From NCBI GenBank assembly GCA_964017145.1, contig OZ024850.1, forward strand, positions 3,507,457-3,571,456: DNA of 64,000 bases, read 5' to 3'. Source of the stretch: Agrocybe praecox (Eukaryota; Basidiomycota; Agaricomycetes; Agaricales; Agrocybaceae). The notes below the pieces were generated by a model that saw only the letters and a list, made by a program, of their open reading frames with translations, ran no database searches and had not been told where the DNA came from. Both the position numbers and the translations under genes were made by a program. This document shows, in pieces, positions 34,528-45,769 of this stretch. How positions within the stretch are numbered: position 1 is the first letter of the stretch; each line of letters begins with the position of its first letter.

Positions 34528-37500
34528 ATGGCTTCCAACAAGCCAAATAAGCTGGCCTTCTTGTCTATGCCAGCTCCTGCATCCTATGTAGCTGGTCTTG
34601 GTCGTGGGTATGTGCATTTTTTTCGACTTTTGCAGGGTACGGACGACCTAACATTATTCTTAGTGCCTCTGGTTTTACGACACGTTCCGATATCGGTCCT
34701 GCTCGAGAAGGTCCCTCAGCAGAAGTGATAGCGTGAGTACTCTCTTGTATCCCCCACTTGACACTTGACTGACAAAGGAATGAAACTACAGTGAAGCACA
34801 AGCCAAACGCGGCGAAGAAGTGGAGCCCGACCCCGAACAGTTCCAGGATCCAGATAACGAATACGGTTTATTCGCAGGAACAACATACGAACAGGATGAT
34901 GAAGAAGCCGACAAAATCTACGAGGGCGTAGACGAAGCTATGGATTCGAGGCGGCGGGCCAGGAGGTGTGTCACCAGGGTTAGTTTTGTCGGTTTTTACA
35001 TCCAACTGATTGACTTCATCATTTTTTTTCTTCCTTCTCCTTCGCGTGCATGCTGTGCAGAGAAGCTCAAGAACAGGCAGAAATGACCAAACTTCGCGCT
35101 GAACGCCCAAAGATCCAACAACAATTCGCGGACCTCAAACGTGGGTTGTCGGCAGTGACGGACGAAGAGTGGGAAAGTATACCCGAGGTTGGTAATCTGA
35201 CGAGGAAGAAGAGGAGAAGAGAGGAGAGGACGTACGTCGTACCCGACAGCGTCCTGGTTGGTGACCGGGGCAAGACTGAGTTTGAGAACGCTTTGGATCC
35301 TCGTCAACAAATTGTGCGTGTTCTGTTACTATTTTTTCTATTCCTTGCTGACCATACTTCCTTTTAGGCTGGTGGTTTCGAGTCATCGGCGGACACCGGT
35401 GGACTAACGAACTTCGTCGAAATCGGTCAAGCTCGTGACAAAATTTTGTCCCTCAAACTTGACCAGGCAAGTATCACTGAACTTTCTCTCTTTTACATCG
35501 TTCTTCCTCCCTCTGACTGTTCTCTCTGCTCAGATATCCGGAACGGCGACAGCAATAGGCAATGGGACCTCAACCTCCGTCGACCCAAAAGGATACCTAA
35601 CCTCGCTCGACAGCGTCATCATCAAGTCGGACGCCGAAATCGGAGACATCAAGCGTGCGAGAATGCTCTTCGACTCTCTCGTCAAGTCCAACCCAAAACA
35701 CGCTCCTGGATGGATAGCAGCTGCATGTCTGGAAGAACACGCTGGTCGTATGGTGGCGGCGAGGAAGATTATCAAACAAGGGTGTGAACAGTGTCCGAAG
35801 AGCGAGGATATATGGTTAGAAGCTGCTCGATTACATGTAAGTTTTCGCAACTTTTTCTTTCCTTTCTCTCTCGTTGGAGTTCTCTCATTGGGGTTTGCGG
35901 CTGACGCTGTTCTATTGCAGAACAACGACGATGCCAAAGTTGTGCTTGCCAATGCTGTCCAACACGTTGGACAAAGTGTCAAAATATGGCTTGCAGCTGC
36001 CGATTTGGAACATGATGTCAAGTCTAAGAAGCGCGTCCTACGAAAAGGTATTATAGTATCATTATTTTCCTTATTCTATATTAATATTTTTTTCCTCCGT
36101 TCAGCCCTCGAACACATCCCGAACTCCGTTCGTTTATGGAAAGAAACCGTCAACCTTGAATCCTCCGCCTCCGACGCCCGTATCCTCCTCGCGCGCGCCG
36201 TCGAAGTCATCCCTCTATCCGTCGAACTATGGCTCGCCCTCGCCCGTCTCGAATCCCCCGACAAAGCCAAAGCCGTACTCAACAAAGCCCGCAAAGCCGT
36301 CCCTACCTCACACGAAATCTGGATCGCCGCCGGTCGCCTACTCGAACAAGAAGCCAGTATCCCCTCGAAATCGGCCGAGCAAAGACAAAAGGAGTTAGAT
36401 TTGGTGGATAAGACAATCGAGGGTGCCGTCCGCGACCTGCGCCGACATCAGGTGCTGCTGACGCGCGAGCAGTGGTTGAAGGAGGCGGAGAAGTGTGAGG
36501 TTGAAGGTAGCCCAAGGACGTGTGAGGCTATCGTAAAAGCGACGATCGCGATGGAGATTGAGGAGGAGGATAGGCTGGATACGTGGGTTGGAGATGCGGA
36601 GACGGCGGAGGCGAAGGGGATGGTTGGGACTGCGAGGGCAATATTGGCATATGCGTTGAAGGTTTTCCCTGATAAGAGGAACTTGTGGAGGAAGGCCGCC
36701 GAGTTGGAGAAGGGCCATGGAACGGGGTGCGTGGTTTTCTTTTCTTTTTTCTAATCCTTTTATTCAATTTCACTTTTTAGAGAATCACTGGATGCCATCC
36801 TCGAACGTGCAGTTGTGCACTGCCCACAGGCTGAGGTTCTCTGGCTCATGTCGGCCAAGGAAAAGTGGCTCGCTGGCGACGTACCTGCTGCCCGCGAAGT
36901 TCTCGAACGCGCTTTCGTCGCTAACCCGGAGAGTGAGCAGATCTGGCTCGCTGCCGTCAAGCTCGAGGCGGAGAACGGAGAGTTTGCGGTTGCTCGAGAG
37001 CTGCTTATTCGTGCTAGGACTGTGGCAGACACTGAACGTGTAAGTTTTTTGCTCATTGTCCTGTTATTCCATCACATGACTTATGTATTATATGTATAGA
37101 TTTGGATGAAGTCGGCGGTCTTCGAACGCCAACAAGGTCAAACGGAAACGGCTCTCGAAACGCTCGCTGCTGCCCTCAGGAAGTTCCCCAAATTCGCCAA
37201 ACTTTACATGATTCAAGGCCAAATCCACCAGGCTTCCGGAAACGTCACTGCTGCCCGCTCTTCCTACGCCTCTGGAATCAAAGCATGCCCCAAAGAGCCC
37301 ACGCTCTGGATCCTCGCCAGCCGGCTCGAGGAACTCGATAACAGGAGCATCAAGGCCCGCGCCCTGCTAGAAAAAGCCCGCCTCGTCAACCCCGCGAACG
37401 ACCAACTATGGGCCGAGTCCGTCGGCGTGGAAGAACGTTCGGGAGGTGCTGCACAGGGTAAAGCGATGTTATCCCGCGCTTTGCAGGATTGTCCTACCTC

Positions 37501-37944
37501 TGGTCTCCTATGGTCGATGGCGCTGTGGGCTGAACCTCGTGCGTCGCGGAAGACGAAGAGTGTGGATGCACTGAGGAAGACAAAGGATAGTCCGTTGGTC
37601 GTTTGTACGGTTGCTCGTGTTCTGTGGGCAGATAGGATGATTGAGCGTGCGCGGGACTGGTTCGGACGCGCGACGAAGACGGATCCGAACCTTGGGGATG
37701 TGTGGGCGTGGTGGTTGAAGTTTGAGAGGCAGCATGGCAATGAGGTTCGTCACCTTAACTCTTTTCTTTTTCTCTTTTCTAATTTTTTTCTCTTGTGGAA
37801 TAGGAACAACGAGAGGTTGTCAGAGTGAAATGTGGCGCTGCTGAGCCTCACCATTCGCCGATGTGGCAGTCGATTGCTAAAGACGTGAGGAATGTCGGTA
37901 AATCGACGAAAGAGGTTCTGGAAATGGTCGCAGACTCTTTATAG
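34528..37944 (+). CDS. prp1: pre-mRNA splicing factor PRP1/PRPF6 (U4/U6.U5 tri-snRNP HAT-repeat protein)
   Basis: This is the core spliceosome bridging factor known as PRPF6 in humans and Prp6 in budding yeast, acting in the nucleus. ATG 34528 starts [27 protein letters not shown], the conserved PRP1 N-terminal domain. It continues with [11 protein letters not shown], an acidic stretch with the signature [19 protein letters not shown], and [12 protein letters not shown]. From about 35650 a long array of HAT repeats follows, with repeated W-x-x-A-A/E and P-x-x-x-x-x-W patterns, to the end LEMVADSL (stop at 37944). I trace 11 exons and 10 introns with conserved frame. The intron after KLDQ (from 35466) uses a GCAAGT donor, so it is a GC-AG intron. 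No lesion was seen. Confidence 0.93.
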
Positions 37945-38480
37945 CCTATGCCTGTCTCCCATCTTTCTGTTTTTTCCGTTTCCTTTTTTTTTCTTTGCTG
38001 CTTTGTTATTTACCTACATATTCCTGACCTTGATGTTTTAATATCGTGTTGTCGTTGTACAAATACTAATCCTTCTTTTAATGATACGGAATTTATTCAC
38101 CCACAGGGACTCTTGGTCTGAACAAACTCCACGGAGTTCTGACAGTGCTTTTGTCTTGCGTACACTTCGCACCTTCGGTGGCGCAAATGAACGCATCATC
38201 CCATCGCGAAGCCTGATAGAAATCCTAGAAATCCACGCAGGCCCCGCTTGATTCCACTTTGCTATGCATGCTAATCCTTCGAATTCGGCTATGGTTTAGT
38301 TCAGGTTCTGGAGCCCGAACCATGAGCCAGCTGACCTCAGATTCCCGCTAACTCGCGTATAACAAACCCACCTCGACCTTGTCCCATTCCACTCTCCAGT
38401 CTTCCTTTTTCCTCCTCTTGCTCAACTCTCGGTTTTTTTGTGCTTTGTATAAATTGCCTACTACTTGGGATAACTCTAGA
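37945..38480. other. intergenic between PRP1 and the MFS gene
   Basis: A T-rich 3' end follows PRP1. The remainder is presumably the promoter of the transporter gene, with pyrimidine-rich tracts (about 38380-38420) just upstream of a TATAAATTG element near 38447 and the ATG at 38481. No further gene is seen. Confidence 0.5.
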
Positions 38481-40819
38481 ATGGAGAGCATTCAGCTGGA
38501 GAATGGAGATAGGCTAGAGAAAGCAACGTCTCAAGCGGGCGGTGACCCGAACTCGATGTTGGAGGACGACATTGATACTGGTGATTCGGTTTATCAGCGT
38601 AAGGCCCATGTGCTCAACGGCGCGTTGCAGGAGGTTGGGATGGGGCGGTATCAGTGGTACGTACAGCGCCTCCTTTTGACCAGTTCATTCTTTGGATTTC
38701 GGGATAATTACATTATTGTTTTTCTCGGTATCCTAGGGCGCTATTCGTCGTGACTGGCTTTGGATATTTCGCGTAAGTCAAACTCCGTTTCAAAGATATG
38801 CACGATTCATGCTCGGTAAACACCTTTTCGTCTCAGTGATAACCTATGGCCTGTAAGTGAAGTTTATTTCTGTGTGCGCTATATACAGAATGAACCATCG
38901 ATTCAAGATTGTAACCGGACTTATTCTATCGCCCACCGTCAATGAGTTCCAATACAACGGACCTTTCCTTAAACTAGGGCAAAATATTGGGCTGCTCGTC
39001 GGGGCTGCTTTCTGGGGAGTCGGGGCGGACATATGGGGCCGCAAGTCAGTTATATTTTCTCAACCGATACACCTTCATTCCGAGAAGGAGACTGAACGTA
39101 TGTCTACCCAGGGTTTCGTTCAATTCAACTTTGTTGATTACTGGCGTGTTTGCCATCGCATCGGGGGGCTCGCCCAATTTTATTGTGCTGACAGCGATGG
39201 CATCGGTATGGTCAATTGGAGTAGGCGGAAACCTTCCTGTTGATTCTGCTATTTTTCTGGGTAAGTTGGAAATACACGCTTCCATTTTACGCTTCAAATT
39301 TAAAATCTCAATATACTGAACTCAACAGAGTTCGTACCTGGAACGCATCAATACCTCCTCACAATACTGTCTATCTGGTGGGCATTTGGACAGCTTTTTG
39401 CGAGCCTGGTAAGTGAATAGTGTCTTATTGCTGTCTTTACTGAGTTAACCAATCAATTTTGCATGCAGATTGCCTGGCCACTTATAGGGAACTTTTCTTG
39501 CCCAACAGGCGAGTCCTGTCCGCGGTCATCCAACCGAGGATGGCGCTACTTCATGTTCACGATGGGCGGACTCATGCTCATCCTTTGGTTTGTTCGATTC
39601 TTCATCTTTGAACTCTACGAGAGCCCAAAGTATCTCATGGGCAAAGGACGCGACGCAGATGCCGTCAAAGTTATTCATCACGTTGCTGATCATAACGGAA
39701 CAGCTTCCAGCTTGACTTTGGGAAATCTCTCAAGCCTAGGAACCTATGGGGTGGACGAAAAGGAAAAGGAGAAAAATGAATATTCAGCTAGTAGTGCGAT
39801 ACGTCGTACGCTTTCAGTGTTTGATACAAATCATGTGAAGCCATTGTTCGCAACTCGCAGGCTGGCATACTCCACTACGTTGTTAATTGTTTTGTGGGGT
39901 GAGTACGACACGGAATTCTTGATATCGAGTCATCTTACCACGTCGAGACTGAATACTCTCCAGCTTTAATCGGCCTCGCCTTCCCGTTGTACGTTTAAAT
40001 ATTAAGTTCATATACGCTTCTCATTAAAACACCCCCCAGATATAATTCATTCGTAACATTCTAGTGCGTATCTCCTACGAGACACTCCTCACTAAGTACT
40101 ATTTATCCATATTTTGAAGCCTCGCAACTCGTGGTGCTGATTTCGGGGATGGATCTGTCTACATCACTTACCGCAATGTGAAATTTTCTCTACTCATCCC
40201 TTTCCTGTGTCGCTAACTTGTTTCTATTTCTAGCAAGTCATCTTAAGCGCCATTGGCGTGCCTGGGGCGCTTCTCGCAGGCTACATGGTCGAACTGCCTG
40301 TTTTAGGCCGGAGAGGTACTTTGTCTATTTTCACGCGTGAGTATTTCTTTGCATATCGCTATTATCAACCCTCCGACTCACATTATGGCTTGCCTCCGTG
40401 TTTGCATTATGTCCAGTCTTGACTGGGGCGTTCATCCTCGCGTCAACGACTGCACGAACATCAGACGCGCTGCTTGGGTGGAACTGCGCGTACAGCTTCA
40501 CGAGTAATATCATGTATGGTGTCCTATACGCTATTACACCCGAGCTCTTCCCCACAAAGGATCGTGGGACCGGAAACGCTCTGACGGCCACTGCGAATAG
40601 AATTTTCGGCGTTATGGTGAGTTATATGTTTTGTACTAATGGTCTATTACGTCTATCCTTCCACGTCTACTTATCATACCTTTCTAGGCCCCAATAATAG
40701 CGCTCTATGCAGATCTCACGACATCAGTTCCGATTTATATTGCGGGTGCTATATTCCTTCTTGCAGGCTTTATCGCTTTAGCTCTTCCTTACGAATCAAG
40801 AGGGAAGGCTTCATTGTAA
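38481..40819 (+). CDS. major facilitator superfamily transporter
   Basis: This is a plasma-membrane-type MFS transporter with about 12 membrane segments; the substrate is unknown, possibly a sugar or organic acid. ATG 38481 begins MESIQLENGDRLEK, a soluble N-terminus reaching GMGRYQW. The first helices continue after an intron (ALFVVTGFGYF). The loop motif GADIWGRK near 39028-39050 is the MFS motif A. Further helices include TLLITGVFAIASGGSPNF and WSIGVGGNLPVDSAIF (first half). A hydrophilic central loop (39640-39800) contains VKVIHHVADHNG. The second half has ITPELFPTKDRGTGNALTA, a motif common in this superfamily, and ends ESRGKASL at 40819. I see about nine short introns. The nearby cytosolic URC1-type enzyme is not obviously linked in function. 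Confidence 0.85.
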
Positions 40820-41650
40820 AGACGTAAAACATGTACCGTAATAAAATTGTTCCACTGTACAATCTCATTCTCCATTGCCTATGGCCTACCAGCTCACTCT
40901 CCGAATCCATCCAATCACACAACATGCGTGACCCCTCTTGAATTGCTTCTATACGTACATATAACACCCAACTTCCTCGGGATCGTTCTCTCCGTATGCA
41001 GGGCCATAATGCGTCTATGTTGCTACCGCACCCTCGGAAAGCTCTTCACATTCGAGCTCGCGATCGATAACGAAAGACCAAACACTGATCATTAACGGGC
41101 CATACCCATCCGAGTAGCTTACACAGGGATGATCCTCATCGTGCTCGGCGGGTGAGTAACGGACCTTCCAGAGAGTTCGTGCGCGAGACGGTTTTGGGGT
41201 GGGTTCTATCTCGGACTGCTGTAGTTCTGATTATCGGACTACTGAGGAGATACCGACAGAAGGCCATTCTCTGCGAAATAAATTTGGCGTTCAATGAGAT
41301 TCGTGGTCGAAAAACGTCCCGCATGCATTAATTCCAGGGGTTTATTGAATCATCAAAGAGGGTTGATATTCTTCATTAGGGATGGTCCTAAGAATAGACG
41401 CCGCCAACCGAAATTCAAAATTGAAATATTTTCCCGACGCACAAATTCACTGAGGTAGACACGAAAAAGCATCTGCAAAAAAATAGGCATAAATTAATCA
41501 TTATAACAAGCATGGAAATACATTTAACACAAATCATCCATAAAAAAATCTAGCGTTCTCCGTGAAAAATTCCGATCTCCCTAGTAAAATGACCAAATCA
41601 CAACGAAAGCGAGGAAAGCGAACCGCCATGAGAAAAAAAAGGATATTGTG
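40820..41650. other. intergenic, convergent gene ends
   Basis: The stretch lies between the 3' ends of the convergent MFS and potassium channel genes. No gene is recognised; short frames at 40847-41324 lie on both strands without domains. Confidence 0.45.
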
Positions 41651-43208
41651 TTAGCTGACGAACTCCTTCCCCTTCCCCGAAACAACAACATCCGTGCCAG
41701 CGTCCAACTTTTCCAGAAGGCGCTGCAGCATCCTCCCCTGCATCTCCACCGTCTCTCTGAGCTCATCAATCTGCCTACTCAGCTCAGTCTGGTTCTGCGC
41801 AAGCTTCAAATTCGATAAATCGCGGGACGGCGTTCGTGGTGGATATGGCGTTCTCCCAGGCGTGTCTAACGATCGTCTGCCGCTCATAGGATATGATATG
41901 GGCGAATAGGGCGAAGCGGCAGTTGGGTTCCCATTCGCGTCTGGATTGGTAGGATCGTCGCGGTCGGTGGTCATTTTGTCCCAGACGTGGCTGAACTCGC
42001 GGCCGAGGACAAAACTGGGGAGAGTGATGAGTAAGAGCCCGAAGACGAGGATGGGCAAGGTGATGAGCCGCCCGAGGAATGAGCGGGGGGTGATTTCTCC
42101 GTAGCCGACCGTGGTTATCGCTTTTTTGAAGAAACTCGGCGTAAGCAAGGCTCCCGGAATGAAGTGGAAGACGGGTTACTCACTGACTAAGACGAACCAG
42201 GCAGCAGCGGGAATGGACTGCGGAGTCAAGATGGTTTGTGAGATGATAATCAGTACGAGGTACAAGTGGGACGCACCGAGAATTGTGTAGGGTCCCCATC
42301 CGTGTTAATGAATGTTCCTAATAGTTCGTCCCAAGTTCCTCGCTCCGCGAAATACAATAGTGTGCTGAAGACGGTGAGAATCATAATGACAAAGAATCCT
42401 ATGGCGAGAAGAGCGTGTTGCGAGCGGCGTACAGAGAGGTACATGACCTCGATAGTGCTTTATGAGGCATGAGCACTTCAGTTAACAAAGAAAAAGCGAG
42501 AAACCGTACAGAAGGATAGTGTGGTTGTAACGGAATGGTCGGAAGACGCGCAGCAGACGGAACATCCGCAGGATTGAGAATCGGAAGTATACAGACTGTA
42601 GAAAGGTCAGTCAAACATTCCGAAAAGACGACGAGAAACATACCGTATCCTGCTGAAGCAGCAGTTCGAGGTAATAAGGTAGCACCGAAAGTAAATCAAT
42701 AACACCATAAAAAGCTAAGAAATACAGAGTCAGATACACCACACAACCACCGACGAAACGAAGACATACAGAACGTCCACGAGAACAGCGTCGACCAGCT
42801 ATTACTCCAAGCAAAACACCTCGCGATATATTCCACCGTAAACAGCGCCACCACGCTCGTCTCGACGCCAAACCATACCCTCATCGAAATCGAATGGACC
42901 GCAGGGACGGTCTCCAGCACCGTCACGAACGCCGAAAACACAATCAAGAACGTTGAGAGCATATGCACCGCGAATGCTGGGCTCGAAGACGTAGGCTGCT
43001 CGAGGAGGCGATACAGATTCCGCTTCCACAGCGGGTATATTGCCGCTGTTGATTCGTCCTCGTACGAAGTGGATGCTGGGAACGGGTCGTTGGAGGTGCT
43101 TGCATTGTGTGGCGATGGGGAGCGTTCTTCAGTGAAGAAGCGAACGGTGCTGAGAGGAGGAGGCCGTCGTATTCGGTTGAGTTCGATGGTCGACGCCGTC
43201 GTGGCCAT
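41651..43208 (-). CDS. voltage-gated potassium channel (Kv type)
   Basis: This is a plasma-membrane, tetramer-forming K+ channel subunit with six membrane segments. ATG 43208 begins MATTASTIELNRIRR, and a cytoplasmic N-terminus of about 65 residues precedes S1. S2 includes VVALFTVEYIARCF. S3 is FYGVIDLLSVLPYYLELL, reached through an intron. S4 is SILRMFRLLRVFRPFR, with Arg at every third position as in voltage sensors. S5 is SQHALLAIGFFVIMILTVF. The pore helix and filter are TITTVGYGEI (near 42100), followed by S6. The C-terminal tail (about 110 residues) has a predicted coiled coil, NQTELSRQIDELRETVEMQGRMLQRLLEKL, which may help tetramer assembly. At least four introns have consistent frames. 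Confidence 0.9.
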
Positions 43209-43530
43209 CGCAGCAAGGGAAGGATTTCAACAAATTTGTTGTCAGCAACGTTTCCCATAACCGTAACCGGCAGCCGGCATGTTGCTGACTACCCGCCAAG
43301 ACGTCAGCGATATAAAGGGCAAGTCGTTTTCGACATGGGCGTGTCACGGTGCAGTAATTTCGGCATGTTGAAAAGAAGTATATTCGTACGTTCAAATGCA
43401 ATTGAAGTTAAAGAGAACGTATAATACATTGAATCTAAGGATATAGTACATGCACGAGTAACGATGTATTATCAAACTCGGATGACAAGTCGAAACGCGA
43501 GAAGAGAGCCATGCAACTAGGATTTCGAAC
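43209..43530. other. intergenic upstream of the potassium channel gene
   Basis: This 322-bp gap lies between the channel start codon (43208) and the end of the URC1-type gene, both on the minus strand. It holds the channel promoter, including a GATATAAAGGGC element (TATA-like) near 43309. No gene is seen. Confidence 0.45.
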
Positions 43531-45769
43531 TCAATGCTCCGTCTCCTCCCAAGTCCTACCCACAGTCTTGACAAGATCAGCCTCTGTGACTTTCTTTCCG
43601 CTCGAGAAATACCCAGCGGCAATCTTAGCATCAATCTCGACGCGCGAATCGGGAGGAATGAGATGTTCTGTAGAGATAATTTAGTTTAGCACGATATTTT
43701 ATTGGATGCGTATGAAAAATAAAAATAAAGTAGAAAAAATAAATGTTAAGAGAAAGGAAAAAACCAAAGAAAGGAAAACATACCCGGAATATCATATCGC
43801 TTGTGAATCGGTATCCCACTCTTCACGATAGCATCATACTTCATATCACTCATAGACACCATATTGTCGATCTTCTTGATGCCTAACCAGTGCAGGACGT
43901 CTGGCATCAGTGCCTGGAAGCGCATATCCTTCACACCGGCGATCATCTCCGTCGATTTAAAGTACTTGTCCGCAGAGTCGCCTCCGCGTTTACGCAAATT
44001 GTATACAAGGTATCTATCGAAGAAAGAAAAACGGAATAAATAAGTATATAAAAAGAACATTTTTTTCGAAACAAGAAAATAGGGACGTACTTAGTCACTT
44101 CTCCCAACGCTCGACCTTCTTTACGGAAATAAACGACTACGCCGACGCCACCTAAAAATCGAGGAATAAAAAAAGTATCATATCAATTTCACTTTCGAAA
44201 TCATCGAAACAGAAAAAAACGTACCCTTCTGAGCGCCTCGAATACATTCTTCGATAGCGTACGTCAAGTAAGGCTTGCACGTACAGATATCCGAACCGAA
44301 CACGTCGGATCCGTTACCTAGGGGTGTCGGTTAGATAAGGTCCTGATATATCATATGTGTGGGGGAAAATAGTGGCAGCGGCAGCTTACATTCGTCGTGA
44401 ACGCGCAGAGTGAGTTCTTTGGATTCGTCAGACATGAACGCTGGATTACCAACTAGAGTGAATTGGATTAGAAATGACAGGCAGGAAAAGGAGGGAAAGA
44501 GAGACTTACAGATGTACACTGTCAAGTTGCCGATAGGTGGTAGGAAGACTTTGATATCTGGCCGAGTGATAAGCTCGGGGTACATTCCTCCGGTATCCTC
44601 GAAAAGAGCTCTTCGAAGCAGCGACTCTGAGCTATTCGCCGACAATTCAGAATAATATCATCTTAGAAAAAAAAGGAAAACCTACATCCCAAACCTCTCC
44701 GCAACCCCAGGGAGGTACCACACAGGCTCAACCGCAGCCTTACTTACCGCCACCTCCACACCGGGGGGCGCATCGCTCGGCGTGCCATCCACATTCGAGA
44801 TAGGCCTGCTACGCAAGACGATATGCCCATCCACAGTCAGATCCCCCTTTCGCGCCGCATCGTCCAGCTCGCTCATCTTCAAGTGGGCTTTCGTGACGGC
44901 AATACTGGGCCGGATATCCAGCCGCTGCTGCTCGATTTCTTTGTTGTACACTAGCGGCACTAAGTGCCCGTATGGATCGAAGGAGACGATCTTGGACGGG
45001 TCGGCCCACGTTGGGTTTGGAGGGATGGATACCGGTGGTTCAGTGTTGCTGTAGTCTGGCTTGTGGGTGGGGTTCAGAGCACCCATCGCGATGGATAGCG
45101 CGCGATAGATGGAGTACGAACCCGAGTGGGCTCCGATAGCGTTCCGCTGCTTGATGGAACTGGGAAGGCGCGAGCAAATGATAGGCCCACGCTCCTCTGC
45201 GGTCGTAGCGCCCCAGTGTAGAGGGAAGGGTACGATACCGTGTTGGTCAGGGTACGCTGCGCGTCCTCAGTGAGTACAATAGTTGAACGAGACGGTAGCC
45301 GAACTTACTCGTCAGATTTACGCGTCCAGGGTACAGCAGCTTCTCCCTCTCCTTGTCTGTCAATCCTCCGGCCTTCACTCCAACCGCAGGCGGAGAGCTG
45401 GCCAGCACAGTCTTTGCCGTACTCATCGATGTGGCAGACGATGTCACCTGGGGCAAGCTAGGCGTCGATAGAGTAGGTATAGGGTCCGTTGACTTGGGTT
45501 CGAGTGGTGAAATCGGGGTCTTTCCCAAAGACAAAGCATCGAGCTATACAAACAGTAACGCGCGATTAGTCTCCCGAACAACGTCAAACTGAGTGACAGA
45601 ATCCACTCGACTCCAACACCTGCTGCCAGCGACACCTCGCCTTCGCTCTAAATCCGACGTGGTGACAAAGTCAAAGCAGGCTTACCTTGGCTTGCATCGT
45701 CTGTTGAGCGACCTGCATCGCCTCGAGCTGCCCCAGGATTTGGGTCAAGATGGCGTCTGAGACCGGCAT
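43531..45769 (-). CDS. URC1: URC1-type GTP cyclohydrolase II-like enzyme of uracil catabolism
   Basis: The family resembles RibA GTP cyclohydrolase II and acts in the fungal URC pyrimidine catabolic pathway; the exact reaction there is not settled as far as I know. ATG 45769 gives MPVSDAILTQILGQLEAMQ, a short coiled N-terminus, then a Ser/Thr/Pro-rich linker. The conserved core includes HGIVPFPLHWGATTAEERGP, IGAHSGSYSIYRAL and NPTHKPDYSNTEP. Zinc-binding Cys residues are in HDEC (split by an intron), then SDICTC, equivalent to the RibA C-x10-C-x-C site. A catalytic-type segment YFRKEGRALGEVTKYLVYN follows, like RQEGRGIG in RibA. The C-terminus (HKRYDIPEHLIPP...TWEETEH) ends at 43531. Several short introns keep the frame. 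Confidence 0.88.
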
